From contig CM070877.1 of assembly GCA_036365515.1 (NCBI GenBank), positions 72,228,022 to 72,292,021 on the forward strand: a DNA stretch of 64,000 nt, in the 5' to 3' direction. Within the stretch, counting starts at the first letter, position 1; each line of letters opens with the position of its first letter. The translations under genes were made by a program, and so were the position numbers. The DNA comes from Torymus aiolomorphi (lineage: Eukaryota; Arthropoda; Insecta; Hymenoptera; Torymidae). Positions 43,211 to 54,490 of the stretch are shown in pieces. Below the pieces are notes generated by a model. The model searched no databases. It was not told the origin of the DNA and saw only the letters and a program-made list of their open reading frames with translations.

Positions 43211-43601
43211 TAAAATCAATATAGTATTTTATAAAAAAATCGTTAATAAAAAAAAAACAAATATTAATTTTACTATCGCCCCGCATTTGTATAGTTAACT
43301 TAAAAAATTGTACACTATTATCATATAACATATTTCTGAAATTAAATAAAGAAAATGTTGACAGTGTTGCCAACTTAAATTAGAGTAAAAAAAATTTACG
43401 CGCGAGATAACGCCTTCTTCAGGTTCATTCCGAGATAACGCCTTTTTCAGGCCGATTTCTAGATAACGTCTTTTTCAGGACGATTTCTAGATAACGCCTT
43501 TTTCAGATTGATTACAAGATAACGCCTTCTTCAGGTCGATTTCCAAATAACGCCTTTTTCAGGCCGATTTTTAAATAACGCCTTTTAACCGGGAAGCGAC
43601 G

Positions 43602-45250
43602 ATATATACACTAATACCGCGAAAAGGAGAAAAACAGAAGGAGAATGCTCGATACTGATGCATTCGGCAACGGCAATCTGGCTTAGCCCTGCGACCTGCG
43701 TGCATGAATACTTATACTGCAGCAGTCGCAGCGGTTACGCTAGGTATCTCGGCTCACGATCGTACACATTTTCCGGACCTATGTATACTACCGTGCCTCG
43801 GATAGGCTCGTTCGCACACCAAGAACAGTAGAAAAACTCATGCGACTCGTGCGACCGCGAGGTATAAAATATATCTATATATATGATTGCGCGCGCTTTC
43901 TGCTACTGCTGAGTAGTGCGGCGTGCCGTCAGCCGTGGCGCACATGTGTGCATGGTGTGTGTTGTCAGCAATCGAATCGTCTGGCTCCCGGCGTCCCCAG
44001 CGATGACTGTGGCTGCTGTAGTATGCCGCTCTGGTGAATCGTGTTCACCCTTTCATCGTGTTCGTCGATTGTCGATGATTCGTCGGAGTTGGTAAGGCAG
44101 TGTGTCAGCGGCGAGGGCAGATTTAGTAAGCATTTTCTCGTTCTTAACCTCTCTGATGGGTGAGCTGATGGTACTTTTGCTTGTTGCAGGTATCTGTGGC
44201 AGCGAGAGTAGTGTAAACGACGGGCACTGCTGCAGACTGTTTCTTGGGTGTGGAAATGTTGTCTGTGTCATCTATTTATTAATTATATGTGGTTTTTTGG
44301 TGCTCAACTTTCCTTGTTTGGCTCTTACACTAGTGACTATGTGTACAGTTAAGCTGCTGCTTGTGTCTTCAGCGTCTTCAGTGAAACAACGGTTTAAGGT
44401 CTCCACTAGTTCCTCCGCTCTAGTTGTTACAGGAAGCTGGTACAGTGACTGAACAACAGCCATTGCTGCAGCCTTTTCTTTTGTATGGTATGTTTTTTTG
44501 AGTCATCTATTTATTAGTCATATGTGGTTTTTAGGTGCTCAACTCTCCTCGCTTGTCCCCCAGAATAGGGACTGATCTGCTGTTCATGCACTTTGCTGAT
44601 CCCTATGCTGAGGCAGTCCCTGACATTGAAACACATTTGACGGTCTCTGTCAGTACTTACCTCCTAGGTGGTGTGGTTACTGACATAGTGGATCGCTGTT
44701 AGATGATTCTCAGCAGACTGGCATCCATGGAGTAGTGCCAGCCTAGACCGTCCAGCCCTATTTTGCAACTTCTGCAGCTCTAAGTGATCTTCGAGTGTTA
44801 GTGCTTTAAAGTGTGAGGGGATAGGTAATAGGAACTGGGAAATATTATATAAGTGCTATGTGTGTTGTTAAATGCGATAAGGGTAGGTAGTTGTCCCTGG
44901 TAATATTAGCTCGTCTATTTAATTTCTAAGTTTAGTCAGGGTGTAAGAACTCGCTTCAGGGTATCTGTTGTATTAAAATACATTATGTATTTCGCAGACT
45001 TCCACCCAGTGAGACTTGCCTATTTAATAGTTTTCTACATGCTGTAAGACTGAGTCAGCTAGAACATGGCATTCTTTATGCATTGAAATTTACCATATTA
45101 CAACATTTATAGCTCATACATTACACAAAAGTTTTTTTTTTGTATATATGATATTCCTTTAACATGTACTTATATAATATTACACAATTTTGATTCTTTT
45201 AGTTCAATCGCTTAGGTCCTGGGAACATAGTAGGTTAAGCTGGGTAATCT
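43602..45250 (-). other. Unassigned DNA, part similar to a BEL/Pao-associated region
   Basis: The stretch near 44990-45070 resembles 48155-48245, which lies next to a BEL/Pao RT fragment. Minus-strand frames near 44840-44740 (TLEDHLELQKLQN) and 44463-44272 could be decayed gag but are not firmly recognised. TATAAAA at about 43863 on plus is promoter-like. A 75-bp tandem duplication lies at about 44255-44330 and 44485-44565. Confidence 0.3.
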
Positions 45251-45439
45251 TATATCAAATTTGTTAAGTTTGTTATTAAAAATCTTTTTGTAGAGAACAG
45301 GGAAATAGATCTTTTGTTTCTTTAATTATACTTCCAATGTGTTTATCCCATTGAATATTGTAATCAAATGTAATTTTGTATCTTATTATTATGTTTTTGT
45401 AATTATATTATCTTTTGAATGTTATGTCGATTTTTTCCA

Positions 45440-46260
45440 TCTTATTTAGAGCTATTGTATCGAATACTTCTGTGTAAATCTAATTCTGTGAAATAATAAG
45501 TGAAAATTCACTATACGTGTATTGGGGTATTAAAAATCATGTTTATACGTTTAGATGATCCAGAAATTATTGTACATAAAAATGTTAATTGGGAATAAGT
45601 TTTGTTTAAATTAGATCTATATGCTTTGTATTTAACAATTTTATTGAAAGTCAAATTCTTGTATGATAAGCGAAAATCGACTATTCAGGTGTATTTAGGC
45701 ATTAAAAATCGTTTTTATAGGTCTAAGCGGTCAGGAATCCATTTTATATGAAAATGTTAAATGGGAAAAAGTTTTGATTAAATATTATCTAGAACTTTTG
45801 TATTGAACATGTTTGTGTAAAATCAAATCCTGTCAAGTTTTAGCCGAAAATCGTCCATTTTATATATGTTTTGATGTTTATAATCGTTTTTATAAGTCTA
45901 ACTCGACAGGAGTTGATTTTACACGAAAATGTTAAATAGAAAAAAGTTTTGTTTAAATATTATCTACAACTTTTGCATTCAACATTTTTGTATAAAATCA
46001 AATCTTGTCAAGTTATAGCCGAAAATCGTCCATTTTATGTATATTTAGACGTTAAAAATTGTTTTTATGAGTTTAACTAGTCAGGAACTGATTGTACAAA
46101 AAAATGTTTAACAGGAAAAAGTTTTGTTTTAATATTATCTATAACTTTTACATTTAACATTATTGTGTAAAATCAAATCCTGTAAAGAAATAGCAAAAAA
46201 ACGACTATTTTTGATGATTTTAGTAGTTTTTTCGCTATTACATTGTTAAATATTATTCAT
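45440..46260. repeat. Satellite with about 176-bp period, five copies
   Basis: Units start near 45452, 45613, 45793, 45971 and 46146 with a TTTTGTATTGAACAT-like motif, followed by AAAATCAAATCCTGT.. and CGAAAATCG.., then GTTAAATGGGAAAAAGTTTT-like sequence. Divergence between copies is considerable. No coding potential is seen. Confidence 0.75.
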
Positions 46261-46686
46261 AGAAAAAAATTTTCCATTCAAAAAAGACGTCTTTAATTAG
46301 TTTTAGGAGATGCATTTGTTGTTTTTTGACGTAAAATTAATTTTGTTCACATTATGTTCAAAAATCGATTTTTTCAAATTTTTATTTGCTCTCGCGTTTT
46401 TTTATTTGTTGATCGATTCGGCTCGGTATAAGAATGGAGCTTACTTATAATTAGACGAGTATCTGGGCCAAAATTCGTTAAGATCTATTGGAAATTCGCT
46501 GAGATATTCCATAAACTTGACTACATACGAACGGACATACACACATACACCATAAATAACGCCTAAAATGAACCAATTCTGGGTGTAAAATAGTTTTTAT
46601 GCAACAAATTGTTCGTTTTTGAAGTGTTACAATGTTCGCTCTAGTGAAAATATAAGGCTCTCCCGAGGAGCGGTCGTGCCTAAAAA

Positions 46687-47484
46687 GCAGCATGAAGAAA
46701 ATGAGAGAAGATATGGAGAAAATAGGAAGAGAAAAGAACGTGCTTAGATGGGAAGAAGTAGATAGGAAGAAAACTTTAGTTTTGAAGAATTGGAGAAATT
46801 GGAGGAAGGAGGAGAGAGTGGACAAGTGGGTGGCACGACAGATCGGAGAGGTAGAGTTTGAAGTAAAAAAAATGGATAAAGGGCAGGAAGGAATACAATG
46901 TATTTAAAGAAGATACAATTGTATTTAAAGAAGTTTTTGTAAGAGACTACCTGTGGCACCGTAGAGACGGAGTGAACAGAGAAGGGATTTTCACCACAGA
47001 TGAGGTTCTCGGAGCAGAAGAGAGAAAGAAAAGGTGGGAAGAGAGAGAAAGAGAAAGGTTGGAGAGACTGGAGAGAGTTGAAAGGAGAAGAGGAGAGAGA
47101 GAAAATAGAGCAACGGAGGAAACGAATGGAAACGAGGTGGAGAGAAAAACAAGAACACAAACTGGAGACGAAGGGGAGTAATTGGAGAAGAAAAAATAGG
47201 AGAGAAGAGAGAAGAATAACACAGACACAAACAGGCAACATACACATACACACGCATACACACTGAGTTAGGGATAACATAAGAGATTAAGATTGATAAC
47301 TTTATTTTTCTAAAAAATAGAAAATGTGATTTTATTTAGTTAGGAGACAACGCAAACATACAAACACACACACACTAGCACAAACATGGAAAAACTCAAG
47401 TGAGCCAGAGATAGGAAATAAATATAAATTGTTAAGTTATTTGTAAATCAAAAGATTTAATAAATGCTTTATATTATTATTATT
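46687..47484 (+). pseudogene. 3' part of LINE D: charged frames and ATT tail
   Basis: Frames 46692-46907 and 46972-47181 are very rich in Lys, Arg and Glu (KKMREDMEKIGREKN), probably coiled coil, and resume the purine-rich sequence interrupted by insertion I. The end is an (ATT)n tail at 47471-47484 followed by the target duplication copy ATAGTCAATTTGCT. It could be an ORF1-like segment placed downstream of ORF2. Confidence 0.55.
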
Positions 47485-47699
47485 ATAGTCAATTTGCTTA
47501 CATTAATCTTATTAACTATCTGCGTTAGCAGGAACTCGTCTTATCTAAATGGTTGTCTCTTAGATACCGTGTTTCAGTGACTAGCTATACTAGCGCTCTC
47601 TCATGTACACGTTCTCACACGTTTACATTTCTAACTCTTAGATACCCCTACAATCAGAAAACGCGGCAACAAAATTAACTTGTGTACAAAGTAAATGTA

Positions 47700-47980
47700 C
47701 CCTATATTCAACAGGAGTGTTCCCTGGAGTTGCATCTGGACGATGTGGGCTTGTTGTAGAGAGTCGCCTCTAGCGAGTGCGTCGTCTACGTAGAGGAACA
47801 CCTACAGGACGCGAGCGCCTTCAGGGAAGTACTGGCGTTCGTCCTGGGCGAACTGAAGAAGCACGTGAATGGCTTGGTAGAGAACGCAGGCAGTTCCGTG
47901 CACGGTAGGTTGGAAGCTGTTCGTCTGGTGAGTGGCGCCAAAGTATGCGCAGCCAGTCCTTGTCGTCTTCATGGTGTGAC
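47700..47980 (-). pseudogene. BEL/Pao reverse transcriptase fragment
   Basis: The minus strand reads YFGATHQTNSFQPTVHGTA, YQAIHVLLQFAQDERQYFPE and, after a TAG stop, the catalytic box VFLYVDDALARGDS. The pattern G-x-ACxxYxAI..LLQxA.DE...FP.GA.. YVDD is characteristic of BEL/Pao pol. It is only about 90 residues long and lies just beyond LINE D. The adjacent 47981-48290 may be LTR sequence. Confidence 0.65.
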
Positions 47981-48290
47981 TGGAGTGATTAGTGGGGCGC
48001 TTTAGAGGGGGATAGGTTCTTTGGATGATGCGTTAGTTGTAACCCGGGTAGATAGATTTCATAAGTGAATAGCGGTATTAAGAACCCCTCCCATTTTCAT
48101 AGAACGTAAAAGACTCCCTTCAGTGGGTCTGCGCAATAGAGTACATGATTGTGTACTGCGCAGCCTACTTAGCGAGACTGTACTACTCGTGGTAGGTTTT
48201 CTGCTGCCTTAAGTCTGACTACTAGGTCAGCTGGCTCTTTTTGTAACAGGGCAGTTCCCCGTGTTACACCCTACAATGATGATATTTTTA
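47981..48290 (-). repeat. Possible LTR remnant of the BEL/Pao element
   Basis: On the minus strand it starts near TGTAACACGGGGAAC (about 48281). Part of it resembles 44990-45070. A full LTR cannot be delimited because pol sequence begins only about 300 bases away. Confidence 0.3.
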
Positions 48291-48463
48291 TAACATGAAA
48301 AATAGTAATATAAAATTAAAATATTTAAATGTCTCAATTGTAATATATGTACATTCATTTAATTAATTTCAAACTAATAATAATTATTTATATATGTTTG
48401 TGTTCTTCACTTGCTATTTTAATGAATATTTTAATAATCTATAAATGATTGAAATATTACTAT

Positions 48464-49165
48464 CAAGGAGAGAGCATAACCTTTCGGAAGCGGATCTTAA
48501 CAAGGTTTGGAGAAACGATATTTCGTGCCCAAAAATGAAGCCCAGTACTAGTAATTAGTTTTCATAGGCCCTTTTTCTGAAGATATAGATTACCTTATCT
48601 CAAAAACACATTACTTTCTAAATAAATGATGTCTCTTGTATTGATTGTCACATTATAAGTATTTATGATACGAAAACGAGTAAAAAGATTATAAAAATAG
48701 ACAGCAAATGCTAAAATTTTAGCTCTCGTCAGAAAATATTGATTTTTCAGAAAATTCTACTCAATTAAAGATAGCGTAAGAAATGGTTTAAAATTTGTCT
48801 TCATTTTAAGCGATTTAATGGATCGTATTTTTAACCATCTTCTTACGCTATCTTTAATTGCGTAGAATTTCCTGAAAATTTAATATTTACTAACAAGTCA
48901 GAGCTAAAATTTTAGCGTTTACTGTCTATTTTTATAATCCTTTTACTCGTTTTCGTATCATAAATAAATGCAATGTGACTGTCAATAGAGGAGACATAAT
49001 TTTTTAAGTAAAATACCACATTTTTAAGATAAGGTAACCTATATCTTGAAGAAAGGGCCTATGAGAAGAACTAATACCCTGTACTGGGCTTAATTTTTAG
49101 GCACGAAATATCGTTGCTCAAAACCTTGATGAGATTCGCTTCCTAAAGGTTATACACTCTCCTTG
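48464..49165. mobile_element. Palindromic MITE-like element J, 702 bp
   Basis: It begins CAAGGAGAGAGCATAACCTT and ends with an imperfect reverse complement finishing CTCTCCTTG. The two arms, about 330 bp each, meet near 48830. No ORF is seen. The target duplication is not clear; TA-type flanks are possible. Confidence 0.7.
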
Positions 49166-49538
49166 TACGTATAACTAAAGATCTAGTCAGAAAAAATTAT
49201 TTTAAATTTGTATTAATCATTATTATATTACAGACGAGATAACAGTAATTATTAATAGCAAGTTTTAAATTCTATTTGCCCAACTCAAATTGCGATGAAA
49301 AAAACATTCTCTCTAGGTAGAACCTTTGTTGTCCGGGCTCCGAGTTAGCTCCTTTTTATTTGGGGGCGACGATGTATTCACTAATCAATTGAACGATAAT
49401 TGGTGCTTTCAGAAACATTTTTAGAAATATCTTTCTGCTCATCGGAAGACCTTCTCCTTGGTCATCACGTTAATGTGATCATCAATATATACAAATATAA
49501 TTTAATGTAACGTCCCTTAATTTGAAAAATTTCAGAAA
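49166..49538. other. Unassigned DNA upstream of the ALIX-like exon
   Basis: AT-rich with no recognised feature; it probably corresponds to intron if the ALIX exon is genuine. Confidence 0.35.
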
Positions 49539-49699
49539 ATGCAAGTCTATATATTACCAACATTGATTAAAGATACATTTTCAGAAAACATTAATTTGAA
49601 AAGTAGCTGTATTCTTTCTTCGAATTATACTAAAGAATATTTTATTGCAAGTTATCTTGAAATACTATTAACAGCTTTTAATATTTTAATCTTTTGCAG

Positions 49700-49815
49700 A
49701 TATTATGATCAATTGTGTATTTTAGAAGGAAAAATTCCAACTAATGAACTTCAAATTCCTTTCAAATGGAAAGATGCATTTGATCGAACAATTTTTGGTG
49801 GAAAACTCAGTTTAA
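49700..49815 (+). CDS. Exon of ALIX / PDCD6IP-like BRO1-domain protein (partial)
   Basis: After a polypyrimidine tract and acceptor (CTTTTGCAG) the frame reads [20 protein letters not shown], then FKWKDAFD.. and FGGKLSL, followed by a strong donor GTAAGT at 49816. This matches the first part of the BRO1 domain of ALIX, a cytoplasmic ESCRT-associated adaptor acting in multivesicular-body sorting and membrane scission. Family members usually have one more residue between DAFD and FGG, so a codon may be deleted here. I found no other exons, so it may be a far-spaced exon of a real gene or an exonic pseudogene fragment. Confidence 0.6.
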
Positions 49816-49911
49816 GTAAGTAGTTTGGAGTCTATCTCAATTAGATGATAATTTTAATGGCTTTAATATCAATTATCCTGCCAATATTTCTATTTGCATA
49901 ATAATTTTAGC

Positions 49912-50659
<748 letters not shown>

Positions 50660-51061
50660 ATTATACAAAATAATTTTCAAAAATAATACAAAATTACGCT
50701 TAAATTAACATTAAAAAGAAATTAAAAAAAAAAGGAAAAATATTGCACGTGATATCACAGTCAAACTTAAAACTAGGTAATACTATATATCACAGTAAGT
50801 CAGGTCACGCAAAGTGATATCACAGATGAGAATACTGAAAAATAATACGAATAATATCATACATAAAATACTTGTAATATCTATCAAATACAGTTTAAAA
50901 ATACAAGAAAACGCACATAATACAATAAACGATTCAAAAATGACACAGTAATACATACTCTCTGGACGCACAGGCATTCTCTCCCATTCATCCCTTAAAT
51001 ACATTCATACTTTAAAATAATGTATATGGGACGGAACAGGACACAATAAGTTTGTACCGAG

Positions 51062-51603
51062 TCACGATGACTCGCCAGAGAGGTTAGAGTATACCTTTTG
51101 CATCCTTCCATCGAAGTAGGAGTTGATCCACAAGAGGGCAGCCCTAGAAAACCTCAGCAATCCTAGCTTTTCGAGAAGTCGGGAAGGTAGGATAGTGTCG
51201 AATGCCTTACTAAAATCAAATAGCAGAAGAATGGTCACGAGTTTTTTGTCCATGCCAGATCTGATGTCATCTGTCAGTCTAATAAGTGCTGTTTGTGTGA
51301 ATTAAAACGTCGAAAACCTGTCTGATTTCGGTCGAAGATTTTCATGGTCTCCAGATGCTCCATCAGCTGCGCGTGTGCAATTTTCTCAAGCACCTTCGAA
51401 AGCAAGCAAAGCAAGGCAATCGGTCGAAATTCTGAGGGAGAGGTAGGTGCCTTTCTTTTCTTTAGAGGAATGATGTTTGCATTCTTCCAGAGCGATGGGA
51501 AAATATTAGTCGTCAGGGAGGAATTAAAGAGTTTAACCAGTAGGTTGCCGATGGCAGGCAATGCTTTGACAATTGCAATGACACATTGGGGAATCCCGTC
51601 CAC
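51062..51603 (-). pseudogene. Reverse transcriptase N-terminal part, element K
   Basis: Frames 51603-51274 (PLKKRKAPTSPSEFRPIALL, LLSKVLEKIAHAQLMEHLE, FDRNQTGFRR) and 51253-51062 (LLLFDFSKAFDTILPSRLLE) give the fingers and the first catalytic Asp, separated by a frameshift near 51270. The palm with YADD and the thumb are absent. Confidence 0.8.
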
Positions 51604-51798
51604 TCCACATGCCTGCGATGAAAAAAAGTTAAATAAAAGTTATGGGTTGGAAGGAGAATCCTTCGTCACTTCTCTCCAATATAATTCTGCGACGTTTCTC
51701 ATTGTCATCCCGTCGAGAGACAGACACTCCAGCAAAGTGACGGTTAAGCTCATCTGGAGTAAACCCATTTAAGTCTTCGGTGTATTTGGGTAAGAGTC

Positions 51799-52881
51799 TC
51801 AGGTCACGTAACTCTTTCCAGGCACACTGCCATCTGTCAGAGCATCCGTTAGTCTGACATGTAGATAAGACGTCTTCCCTAGGCCAGTCTTCTTGTCGAT
51901 TTGTTTACGTAGCGTGACAAATTCTACGTAAAGGTCTTGCTTTCCAGTACGTTTATAGCGTTTGTAGAGGGTGTCACGTCTGCGGAGCAGCTGGGCTAGC
52001 TCGGCATCGATCCACGGCAGCCTGCCCTTTTTCGGGACAAAAGTTTTTTGCGGTGCCAAGGAATATGTGGCTGCCGATAGATTGGCGCCAGGGTAGTCCA
52101 GAGCTTGCTCTATATCAAGGGCGTCAGCATCGAAGGGTGTCCAATCACAGCAGGCCAATAGCGCTACAAGATTTTCGGCATTGATATTTCTATAATCTCT
52201 GTACTGAAAAGTTTGTGTTCTTGGCACCTCAGAGTTGAAACCGATGGTAACATCAATAATGTTGTGGCTGCTGTGAAAGTTAGCTGGGATGTTTCGGTCG
52301 TTGATGATATTGTCATTTTTGTCAACGAGAATCACGTCAATCCAGGTGCGAGATGCAGGCTTTATGTGGGTGGGGCCGTGTTGAACCAGCTGCAGCGACA
52401 GTTCAGCTGCAAGGTTACGAACAAACGTGGCGTCATGACCGCCACTGAGAAGATCGGCATTCAAATCCCCCATTACAATTTTATGACTGTAATTGCCTGA
52501 TAACGTTCTTAAATTGGTAATTAGATCTGCATTTTTTAAAAAGGCAATTTTAGATGGTCGATATATTACCATGGCAAGTACAGGCGGGTTCTTGGTGTCA
52601 CTGATAGAACAGAAAATGAACTCGGGAAGACCCGGTTTTCCGATTTCTTTCGTGTTGGACCTCGCTAGAATCTCGCAGCGAAGGTGTTCTTTTACAAACA
52701 AAGCTACGCCTCCGCCATTCACGTTACGGTCTTGCCGGACTATTTTAAAGCCGGGGATTTGAATGACGTCATCAGTAACAACTGAGTTCAACCAGGTCTC
52801 AGCAAAGCCGAATAGGTCATAGGAAGGATTATCAAGAAGAAATTGACGGACTTGGTCAACGTGAGCCCGTAGAGAGTTCAC
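51799..52881 (-). CDS. APE-type endonuclease domain of ORF2, element K
   Basis: The intact 360-residue frame starts MNSLRAHVDQVRQFLLDNPS and shows FGFAETWLNSVV (catalytic Glu), GGGVALFVKEHL, VIYRPSK, VMGDLNADLLS (the GDxN motif), SRTWIDVILV and SSHNIIDVTIGF (the SSH-type end). It nicks target DNA to prime reverse transcription. After residue 290 it reads RRDTLYKRYKRTGKQDLYVE, the usual linker to RT. A frameshift at about 51800 disconnects it from RT. Confidence 0.8.
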   Translation of the reverse strand: MNSLRAHVDQVRQFLLDNPSYDLFGFAETWLNSVVTDDVIQIPGFKIVRQDRNVNGGGVALFVKEHLRCEILARSNTKEIGKPGLPEFIFCSISDTKNPPVLAMVIYRPSKIAFLKNADLITNLRTLSGNYSHKIVMGDLNADLLSGGHDATFVRNLAAELSLQLVQHGPTHIKPASRTWIDVILVDKNDNIINDRNIPANFHSSHNIIDVTIGFNSEVPRTQTFQYRDYRNINAENLVALLACCDWTPFDADALDIEQALDYPGANLSAATYSLAPQKTFVPKKGRLPWIDAELAQLLRRRDTLYKRYKRTGKQDLYVEFVTLRKQIDKKTGLGKTSYLHVRLTDALTDGSVPGKSYVT

Positions 52882-52947
52882 ATTGACGAAACCCGCTTGC
52901 AGTCCACCCTTTCTCCCTTCATACCTTCCGGTCGGAACCTGGCCTAG

Positions 52948-54490
52948 TCACTTAACCTTTTTCTTTTTGGAATCTTTTTTAGATTTGGTCGTGCTACTTT
53001 TTTTGGTGGTTTTATCCTCATTATTATTGTTTTTTGCAGCTTTGGCCAAATTACTAGTACTAAGAACAACATTGACGTCGCTTGACACGACTGCCTGATC
53101 TTTTGCTGTTTCAACATCGTCGGTCTTATAAGTCGCCGCAATTACATGGAGGTCGGTAGGCAAGCTGAACGTAAAGGCTTGTTCGCCATCTCGCATCTTG
53201 ACAAGGAATCGACCCTGTCTGTGCCATACATATTTAAACCCTAGCTTCTTGGCTAGGGACTTCGATTTTTTAAATTCCTTATAAATTTGGCTATCCAAAT
53301 ACTCATTAATAAAAACAGAGGCGACAGGCAATGGGGTGTTCCTATCAAGATGCGTGGTGTCGATATGACTAGTATTAAAGCCCGTAATATTATGCTTGTT
53401 TCTCATAATTTGACTAGCCAGGTTACGAGTCGTCAGCTTGTCTAGCAGAGAAGAAGCGCCATCTGAACCGTCTCTGAACTCACTTGCTGAAATGCCTTTT
53501 GACTTGCCGTTGTTGTTAACAGCTGCTGAACATTGATAATATCCGGACAATCTATAGAAGGCTGCACTCTGTTTAGCACGGCGAGGGCAAAATCCGTCTT
53601 CTGCAATCCAATATCTTTACAATCAACAGCACAGGAAATTATGAGCTTACCGTGTGGTTCAGACTGCAGACCTTTTTTACAACTTTGGTTTGCGGATTCA
53701 TTAGAAACAGGAATATTTTCTGGCGGTACATTTTGGTTAGATGCAACAGATGTAGCAGCTTCATCTGCGAGAGGGAGTTCAGAGACGTTTTCCATCACAG
53801 ACGCTACACCAGTCGTAAGGTTACCGAAATTATTATCAATAGCATTGAATTCTTGCTGCATATTTTTCTCAAATGAGTTAATTTTGCTAATGTTTTTCTC
53901 TTCTAATTTAGTAATGCTTTCGGAGATTATCACGGGAATATGATTTTCGAAATTAGTTAATGTTTCACTCAAGCTTTTATTTTCCTTCATTAAATCATAC
54001 TGCTTGGCTTGCAACTCTACCAGCTGAGAGTTTCGGGTGCGTGCCAGAGAATCGAGTTCGCGAAAACTATCATGAACTTTTTTTATTTGGTTCTGTATAG
54101 CTGGTAATGGTTTTACAGATTCTGAGAGCTCGCCACGTTTGCGTGAAAGCGACTTTATACTCGCAGTGAAGGTAGATGAAAGAAGAGAGTCTGTGTTATT
54201 AAAAGTGGACAGCTGGGTAGCGACTGTGTTGGCACCTACATTTGGTGATTTATTAAAACTATCGAGACCAGTAGAATTAAGCTTAACGGAGTTACACTTA
54301 CCTTTTCGAATTGAAAGAGACGTTGAAGAATCTTTAGGCTTGTTAAGTTTATTGCCAATGGATCCTGTGCATTTATCACACGCGAATTGTTGACTAGTTA
54401 AATGATTTTTTATGCCTGCACATATTCGTGAAATAGATTTTTACAGCGCGCGCATTGAAATAATTGTTTGCGCGCTCTTGTTGTTAAATT
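52948..54490 (-). pseudogene. ORF1 of element K: zinc finger, coiled coil and Baculo-FP-like domain
   Basis: The start near 54490 has CARCKNLFHEYV and FACDKCTG, a PHD-like finger with one in-frame stop between them. A long Ser/Glu-rich region with coiled-coil character follows (54014-53442 frame). After a frameshift near 53450, the 53550-52948 frame holds VFINEYLDSQIYKEFKKSKS and KKLGFKYVWHRQGRFLVK, similar to the Baculovirus FP-like domain found in many insect LINE ORF1 proteins, then a Lys-rich tail. ORF1p binds element RNA. Confidence 0.7.

Larger units (their letters stand above)
41177..43601. mobile_element. Foldback element H with minisatellite-bearing arms
   Basis: Inverted arms of about 395 bp (41177-41572 and 43211-43601) begin CGTCGCTTCCC. 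Each arm holds about seven copies of a 28-bp repeat containing AAGGCGTTATCT. ATATAT flanks both sides (41171-41176, 43602-43607) as a possible target duplication. The interior has no transposase; it holds duplicated segments and two small palindromes. Confidence 0.75.
40863..46686 (-). mobile_element. Composite insertion I in LINE D
   Basis: LINE D breaks off at about 40862 and resumes at about 46687. The left edge on the minus strand ends GGGGGGCGCAGCCCCC and CTAG followed by T, recalling a Helitron 3' end (hairpin, then CTAG), although the hairpin abuts the CTAG. A 62-bp imperfect inverted repeat (GGCACGACCGC..) lies at 40979-41040 and 46618-46680. The interior holds element H, BEL-like DNA and a satellite. 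No transposase or Rep/helicase is seen. Confidence 0.5.
28367..47484 (+). mobile_element. LINE D, 5'-truncated non-LTR element containing nested insertions
   Basis: The pieces are 28367-29857 (endonuclease end, linker and RT), 39428-40862 (thumb, Cys/His C-terminus and a coiled-coil frame) and 46687-47484 (charged region and an (ATT)n tail). A 14-bp target duplication lies on both sides. The reading KYI in 29848-29857 continues as EKKGLELSVEKSKVMEF at 39428, proving continuity across insertion E. It belongs to the APE-type non-LTR elements; clade unresolved. Confidence 0.85.

Noticed and set aside
41193..43587. CRISPR-like array of 28-bp repeats
   Set aside because: Units are contiguous with no spacers, occur in inverted arms of a foldback element, and the genome is eukaryotic.
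44102..44452. 116-residue plus-strand frame resembling a secreted or membrane peptide
   Set aside because: The hydrophobic stretch comes from T-rich sequence, a tandem duplication runs through it, and no homologue is recognised; a decayed minus-strand element is at least as likely.
49539..49699. N-terminal extension of the ALIX-like frame from the ATG at 49539
   Set aside because: The open frame upstream of the acceptor does not resemble ALIX and overlaps a good polypyrimidine tract and AG, so it is treated as intron.
53533..53943. 136-residue plus-strand frame in element K
   Set aside because: Antisense to the ORF1 coiled-coil frame; no recognisable motif.
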